Assembly (NCBI GenBank): GCA_015680685.1
Contig: MNCI01038234.1
Span: 205,364-267,363 of the forward strand
Direction of reading: 5' to 3'
Length of the DNA: 62,000 nucleotides
Origin: Gnetum montanum
Lineage: Eukaryota > Streptophyta > Gnetopsida > Gnetales > Gnetaceae
Shown: positions 56,440-62,000 of the stretch, in pieces
How positions within the stretch are numbered: the first letter of the stretch is position 1
Layout: every line of letters starts with the position of its first letter
Notes under the pieces: model-generated
Database searches by the model: none
Told to the model about the DNA's origin: nothing
What the model saw: only the letters and a program-made list of their open reading frames with translations
Made by a program: the position numbers and the translations under genes

Positions 56440-58340
56440 TCCCAAGTGGGACTACGCTGGTCTAGTGTAGTTCCTAGCTTCCTTAGCATAGTTTAGCAGG
56501 GAAAATGGATTTTGGTCATTTCTAGGGCTTAATCAACTATCCTAATAGGTGTCTAGGATCACGAGTATTGCCGACTAGTGTTTTGATGCTAAAATTACTA
56601 GTTTTTATCCCTATTTGTGTCTTGAATTGCAAAATACCATGAAACTACATTGGGTATAAAGTTCCCAACATAGTCCATGATTCTAGATGAAAAAATATTG
56701 AAAGAGAATGTATTTTAACTTATTTCCTAAGGTTCCAAGGTTTAGACATGCTTCGGTAGGATTTTAGGTCTTTTTAGAAGTCGAATTATGTAGTTCTGGA
56801 GTTGTTTTGATCATGTTTGAGGGACTACACTAGGCTTGGGCAAGGACTATGTTGGCATAGCATAGTTCCAGTCTCCCTGCTATTGTAGTTATGTTGGGAA
56901 GGTTGAAAAATGGGTTTAGGTTTCTAGAATTGACTTTGATGGGACCTAAGACTTTTGGAAGTGTAGTACAAGCTATTTTGGTCAATTTGTTAGTAAATTT
57001 ATGGGTACTATGCTAGATCTAGAAATGGCCTATGTTGGCCCAAAAGAGTCCCATATTTCTCTAAAGTAGTTTAAGCTTTGATGGCAAAAAATGATGGAAA
57101 AGATGGATTCTATGGTCTATCAGGCTCCAGTGAGACTTTAGAATTTATCAAGAGGGGATTTAGTGTTATTTTTGTTAAGTCTAGGTTGTTTGATATGAAC
57201 TGTACTGGGGTTTGGAAGGGACTACACTGGCCTAGTGTAGTCCCAATCACTTAGCAAGGTCATGGTATAAGGCTCCAAAACTAGTGAATTATGGCTCAAA
57301 TACAAGGTATTATGGTCTTAATCTATCTTGGCAAGGTCCTATAACCAACAAATATGTTTTCTTGATCATTCTTTACTTGGCTTGGGGTTCATGATGTGGA
57401 CTATGCTAGGCTTGGACTAGATTACATTGGCCCAGTGTAGTCCCATCTCCCCATCAATGTAGTCTAGCTTTTGATGGTTGAAAGTGGTTTCCAAGGGTTG
57501 ATGAAGGTTTTCAACAAAGTTCTAGGGCTTGGAGATGGACTACACTAGCCCAACATAGTCCCAATTTTCCTCTAGCATAGGCAATATGGGCATGAAGAAA
57601 AGTGATGGAAAGTGCCAATTTTTGAAGTTAGAAAGGCTTATGGAAGGTTTTGGAATTTATTGACATCAAATATAGATTAATCTTAGGAAAATTTGACTAA
57701 TATTTCATGGAATATGATGGCCTAAATAGGGACTATGCTAGCCTATTGTAGTCCTCATCCTACCTCAGTGTAGTCATTGTAAAATTGCCCAAAAATGGTG
57801 AGAAATGGAATTTCTAAAGTTACAAGGGATTGAACAAGGTTTCATCAATAGTAGCGTGGGTCATTTTGACAAATTTCATTAATTTTTTGGAGGACTATAG
57901 TGAGCATAGAGAGGCACTACACTAGCCCAATTTAGTCCTCATCTCATTCAACATAGTCTCATCCTATGAAGGAAAAAGCACTAAAAAAATTATAGGTTCT
58001 ATGGTTAGGAAACTCTAAATGAGATTCTAAGGTTTTTAGGCATTGATTTGCATGGTTTCTATGGGTTCTTAGAATCTTTGGATGGGCTACACTAGGTTTG
58101 GGCATGGACTACACTGGCCCAACATAGTCCTTCCCTCCTCATTAGCATAGTCTATGTGATGGATGCCAAACTGTGAAGGAAAGTAGGTTTTAGGGCTAGA
58201 TGAGCTAAAGCTATGGTTTTAGGGCTTATTTGGAGTAAAGTTTCATGATTGTTGATGTGTTAATGGGGACTACACTAGACCCTGGGTAGGGACTATGCTG
58301 GCCCAACATAGTCCCAGCTTCCTACTCAATGTTGGCCAAT
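56440..58340. repeat. About 180-bp degenerate tandem array with palindromic core
   Basis: The core GGACTAC(A/G)CTGGCCCAACATAGTCC recurs at about 56,449, 56,644, 56,822, 57,003, 57,219, 57,399, 57,537, 57,730, 57,892, 58,084 and 58,267. Spacings are 195, 178, 181, 216, 180, 138, 193, 162, 192 and 183. Between cores a weaker shared phrase occurs (TTAGCATAGTC..., then GGAAAATGG, TTTTAGGGCTTG). Many copies open with a second half-core ACTACACTAGGCTTGGGCA. Confidence 0.82.
57218..57244. repeat. Best palindromic core: 11-bp perfect inverted repeat
   Basis: GGGACTACACT, loop GGCCT, AGTGTAGTCCC: 11-bp arms with no mismatch around a 5-base loop. Other cores are less perfect versions. Confidence 0.9.
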
Positions 58341-58369
58341 GGTAGGAGTTTCTCCTTGAACCTCCACTT

Positions 58370-58910
58370 TGGACCATTAGGCTACATTAATGTTGTTAAT
58401 AGCTAAGCGAAGCATGATTTTGCCATGGGAAATGATTTCACCTTCCTTGTAAGGTAAGTGAATTTCTTAGCTAATAGGTGCAGACATAGCCCATAATTGG
58501 GCTAGCCAAGGTCTTCCTAGGATGAGGTTGAATCCTGGTATCTATTCTACCACCAAGAAATGTGTCATTGTGGGGAACTATTACCCTACCATGAAATCCA
58601 AAGAAATGAAACCTTTGACCACAACCCATGATCCATTAAAGGATTTAAGGGTTGCAGTTAAAGGATGTTGCATCTTTTAGTTAAGCCAAGGCATTCAACT
58701 ATGGTATAGGGTATGCCATTGGTCGATGCCACATCATCTACATATACCTTATGTACTTTATATTGGCAAACATGTATGGTTATAAAATGAGGTGCCTTGG
58801 TTACTTTTCCATTCTAGGGGTTTATCTTGATTTTGCTATTGCAAAACACCAACAAAATTGACTTTAATTCCTTGGGTGAAGAGGTTACCATGATTACATG
58901 GATGGACTCT
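58370..58910 (-). pseudogene. Element T aspartic protease
   Basis: The minus strand has KVYVDDVASTNGIPYTIV (about 58,755-58,700), the gypsy active-site block (VDxGASxNxxP) with Gly changed to Val, and PGFNLILGRPWLAQLWAMSA (about 58,540-58,480), the I/L-LGRxWL motif. The frame changes between the two. It ends LPYKEGEIISHGK, after which the repeat spacer starts. Confidence 0.82.
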
Positions 58911-61780
58911 TAATTATCAAGGACATCCTTGCTAATATGAATGGATGTTAACATCTTGAATAGTGCCTCACAGTGGGTGGTAGAAGTCATGACTAAGTTG
59001 TAAAAGCTTAAAGTTATGTTCTTTTGTTTGAGAAATTTTTTGACTTGTTCCATTGCATTGAATAAGTATTTATTATTGGTTGTTGATTTGTTGTGTCTGA
59101 CTTCTTCCATATGTTCCAAAATGCAAATTTTATGCTTGGGTTATTATTGTGTTGTAGCCTCTTAGTTTTCCTCTTCAGGCTTTTGTTCTTCTTTTGGTTT
59201 ACTTGTTGAGGTGTCTTATGCTATGGAAGTCATGGAAATAAATCAAATAGGAGTGGGCTTTATTGGGTCCACTTCATTCCTTGACATGGTCTACTTATTA
59301 GCCTTTTACTTGGCTTTCTGCACAGTCTTCTTCGATTGTTTGGCCAAGGATTTCTTTTCATTGCTAGTTGGTTATGAGGAAGAAGACATTGCATGGGCCA
59401 AAATGGGGGTTTATCTTGCTTTTGGAGAAGGTTTTGTTATATAGGGTTAGGGAACCCTAATCATAAAGGGTTCTTTGGGGGGCTGTTGGTGATGGTACCC
59501 TTACAAAAAAGGGAGACCTTGAGCTAATGGAAGCTAAAGGACCCCTTTTTTGTGAGGAGCCACACTAATTACAAATGGTTCCCTTGTAGGCTTGTGAATG
59601 TTGAATGTCACTATGGTGTACAGGCTATCATTAGCATTTAGGAGATCCTTATATATGTGCATGGACTAATTTTGAGGCCGAATGGGTTTGTATGTATCTA
59701 ACACCAATTCATCCCTATCAATCATTCTTTGAAGGTCATCTTTAAGTGCAAGGAAAAGATTAGTATCATGTCCTAGCAACTACTGGTAATAATAAAAGCA
59801 ATATACCATAAAATATTTGGGTAGTGGAGGGTCATCATTAGTTGCTTATGCAGGGTCCTTCGCTATTTTGCATAATTTTCCATGTCTCTTATGGGTAATC
59901 TCATCCATCTCTTTGTACTGAATTCTATTTCTCTTCAATAGTTGGTCTAATAGTTTTGAAGACTTGAGGGGTAATTTGGTGTAGCTGAATTAGTATTTTT
60001 GTGCAAATTTAGATATAGAGGTAGTTGACACAATGACCCTAGAGGTTGATGGTTGGTTGTCATTGTTGAAAACATGGGCCTTAGGTTGGTTATTCTTTGG
60101 CCCCTAGTTGGTTGGCTTAATCTCCTTGGTCACAATTACTATGGCCATATTATTTTTCCTATCCTTTTTCTTGCCTTTGTGTGCATCTTAATTTTTCTAT
60201 GCCATGTAAGTAGGATCAAGGTTAGCTTCAGTGACATCCTTTGTGTTCTTAGTTTAGGAAAAGACTTGACTACGAGATTGTGGATCTAGATAATATAATT
60301 TTGATTTCATAAAATCATTAACTACACCTTTGAAAATAGCTAAAAGGTGAGTTTCAACTATTTGTTCTGGCATCTCATTGAGTAGAGCATTCCATCATTA
60401 GATGAACTTCAACACTAGATCCAAGGGTCCTTACTTGACCTTCATTAGTTGGTCAAGTGTGGTATCTGGTTTCATGTTATACTTGAAATGATTGACAAAT
60501 TGTGAAATTAGTTCATCCAAAGAGGATATGGATTCCCTTTGTGAGGTACAGTACCAGTCCAAAGCTTTTCTTGCTAAAGACATAGGGGCAATTCATATAA
60601 TTGTATGTGGCCACACTTACAATAGAAAGAACTCAGAGTAGAAGGTAATTACATGTGCATTTAGATTATCTTTTCCATTGTATTTAATAAATTATGGCAC
60701 AAGGACACCTAGGGGAAGAGTTAGTGGTGGGATCATAAGATTGATAGGATCATCTTGGTAGAAGTCCATGATCTTTATGGTCTTGGATGTTGAGGCTTTC
60801 AGTTTCCTTAAAATTTTAGTCAAGTATTGGATCATTTTAAAAGCCTTGGGGTGTCACCATTGGTTGTGGGGTTTGGAAAAAAGCTTGAGATATACATTGG
60901 AAGGATTGTGGCCTTGCTATCAGCTATAAGATAGAATGGAGAGATTGCATCATGGTTGTAGTATATGGTCCAAGCAGGGTAAAAGATGTTTGTACTAGTA
61001 TCTAAGGCACAAATGGAATAAAGGGGATATGTGACCCCTAGGTTGTATAGGGTCTTAATATGGGGCCTACCTAGGTGATAAGGGGGTTAGCAATAGTAAC
61101 AATCATTGACAATGGCTACATAGTTTGGGAATGTGTAGAGAATGGCATGGAAAAGTGGAAGGTTGTGGTTTGTTGCACTGAGTGCATTTGGTGTGTGGCT
61201 ATAATAGGGGTAGGACCAACCGTAGTTTGGTAGGAGGGGGTAGAAGATGGTGGCACAATTCTCATGGAGAAAATAAAGGCATTATGCAAACGTGTAGTGA
61301 CCTTAAAGGTTTATTGTTAGAACAACCCTCCTAAGAGTTTTTGGGACTTAGATTATATCCTAAAATCATCTTCCTATTCCTATTTCTTTTTGAGCTATGT
61401 GCTGGTCATCTTCCTTCTTCATCTTAATTAACTAGGCTAGGATTCATGCATAGATGTTTTTGAGGAGAATTTGGTCATATTGGAAAGGGATATACTCTTT
61501 CCCACCCTTGTCTATTAGCTCAAACTCCCTTTTGGCTTTTGCTTTTAGATGTGGAATTAGAAGACTAGCCTACATGTTAGCACAAATGTAGTTGTATCAA
61601 TCTTCATTTATGATCAAGAAGATAGGAATTTTTGTCTTAATCCTCAAAGGCTACCTACACTCTATGATGGCAAGGTCCTTGGGGTAAAACATCATCATGA
61701 CTTCTTAGCTGGATTCACCATCAATGACTATGAAAGGTAGTTTGGTCAACTATTGGAAAGACATGTTGTAAGTGGTGTTT
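58910..61780 (-). pseudogene. Element T gag and leader
   Basis: Core at 60,700-60,300: FIKYNGKDNLNAHVITFYSE, MSLARKALDWYCTSQRESIS, SLDELISQFVNHFKYNMKPD and a NEMPEQIVETHLLAIFKG block, the retrotrans_gag pattern of Tat elements. A zinc-knuckle-like YCFYYYQ-x-LLGHDTNLF with LQRMIDRDELV follows at about 59,815-59,700; Tat elements usually read CxFHxxxGHxTxxC there. 59,119-58,910 (YLFNAMEQVKKFLKQKNITL) leads into the protease. Upstream, 61,740-61,340 also looks coding (KREFELIDKGGKEYIPFQYD); it could be the gag N terminus or a separate ORF1 as in Ogre. Stops throughout. Confidence 0.75.
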
Positions 61781-61859
61781 TTTGGAATTTTTTACTATTA
61801 TTAGTAAAAATATAGAAGGTATTGTAAACTATTATTATAGTAGACTAAAAATGAAAAGC

Positions 61860-62000
61860 TAATATAAAATAGCTACTAAGTCGAAATGGGTTTCACAATA
61901 GGAATGGAGTTTAATATAATGGCATTGAATGGAATGGGTTTTAATGGAATGGATACAATGAGATTCAATATAACTTATCCAACTACTGTCAGTATAGTCA
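61860..62000 (-). repeat. Probable inner end of element T 5' LTR, cut by the window
   Basis: AATGGAATGG phrases followed by CCAACTACTGTCAGTATAGTCA, the minisatellite unit of 50,042-50,336 in the same orientation. Expected if both copies are LTRs. No primer-binding site could be identified with confidence. Confidence 0.45.

Larger units (their letters stand above)
55500..58340 (-). other. Non-coding protease-RT spacer of element T (intron-like)
   Basis: About 2.8 kb between the protease and RT reading frames, closed on both strands. 55,560-55,940 is AAGG/GGTAAA-phrase-rich and matches 1,640-1,860 in inverse orientation. 56,021-58,340 is the 180-bp array. Ogre elements remove an intron at exactly this place, so I infer that this is an enlarged intron. 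Splice sites were not identified. Confidence 0.6.
49200..62000 (-). mobile_element. Element T: Tat/Ogre-like Ty3/gypsy retrotransposon, runs off the right edge
   Basis: Minus strand, at least 12.8 kb. From the right: probable 5' LTR start (about 61,860-62,000), gag, protease, a 2.8-kb repeat-filled spacer, RT, RNase H, a second archaeal-type RNase H, integrase, a 3' region with a 44-bp tandem array, and a probable 3' LTR with a 23-24-bp minisatellite that reappears at the right edge. The two RNase H domains place it in the Tat lineage. Tat/Ogre elements are known for an intron between protease and RT and for tandem repeats in their 3' untranslated region. Exact LTR limits could not be set. 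Confidence 0.78.

Overview
This is nuclear DNA from a plant with a large, repeat-dominated genome. Plant LTR-retrotransposon families (Ty3/gypsy Athila-like, Ty3/gypsy Tat/Ogre-like, Ty1/copia) account for most of it. A gymnosperm is plausible, because the elements are long, old and heavily decayed by C-to-T type changes (TAG/TAA stops inside recognisable domains, few CpG), but I cannot prove the taxon from sequence alone. I see no intact host gene, rRNA or tRNA gene. The only host-gene relic I recognise is a broken carboxylesterase (alpha/beta hydrolase) fragment near 480-870.

Layout. 1-2,681: carboxylesterase pseudogene, AT-rich spacer and a fragment of a Tat-like spacer. 2,682-14,321: element A, a full-length but dead Athila-like gypsy element on the minus strand, with two LTRs, a decayed tRNA-Asp-type primer site, gag-PR-RT-RH-INT and a long extra 3' ORF. 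14,322-16,808: unassigned, with a 102-N gap. 16,809-43,569: element E, a gag-only (apparently non-autonomous) gypsy-like element on the minus strand. Its 5' LTR was hit by two later insertions: copia element D (20,718-26,882, Sirevirus-like, minus) and gypsy element B (27,192-43,401, same family as A, minus). B in turn carries copia element F (31,587-37,420, plus), whose 3' LTR stops at a single N at 37,421. 43,570-45,828: AT-rich, with one old LTR. 45,829-about 49,190: element C, a plus-strand LTR-plus-gag fragment of the A/B family, with a younger CpG-richer solo LTR inside its own LTR. About 49,200-62,000: element T, a Tat/Ogre-like gypsy element on the minus strand running off the right edge.

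The most interesting element is T. It carries the dual RNase H typical of the Tat lineage. Between protease and reverse transcriptase it has a 2.8-kb non-coding spacer holding about a dozen degenerate repeats of roughly 180 bp, each with a palindromic core. It has a 44/88-bp higher-order tandem array in its 3' region and a 23-24-bp minisatellite in what is probably its LTR. Second is the A/B family, whose extra 3' ORF combines a plant-transposon-type domain with a long coiled coil and is preceded by a second copy of the polypurine-tract motif. The nest can be ordered in time: E first, then D and B independently into the E LTR, then F into B. The B insertion is confirmed by an uninterrupted copy of its target (the other E LTR) in this same window.

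Element names A-F, S and T are labels for this answer only. All coding parts are pseudogenes; their coordinates mark the extent of recognisable homology, crossing frameshifts and stops, not intact ORFs. Lineage assignments rest on motifs read by eye.
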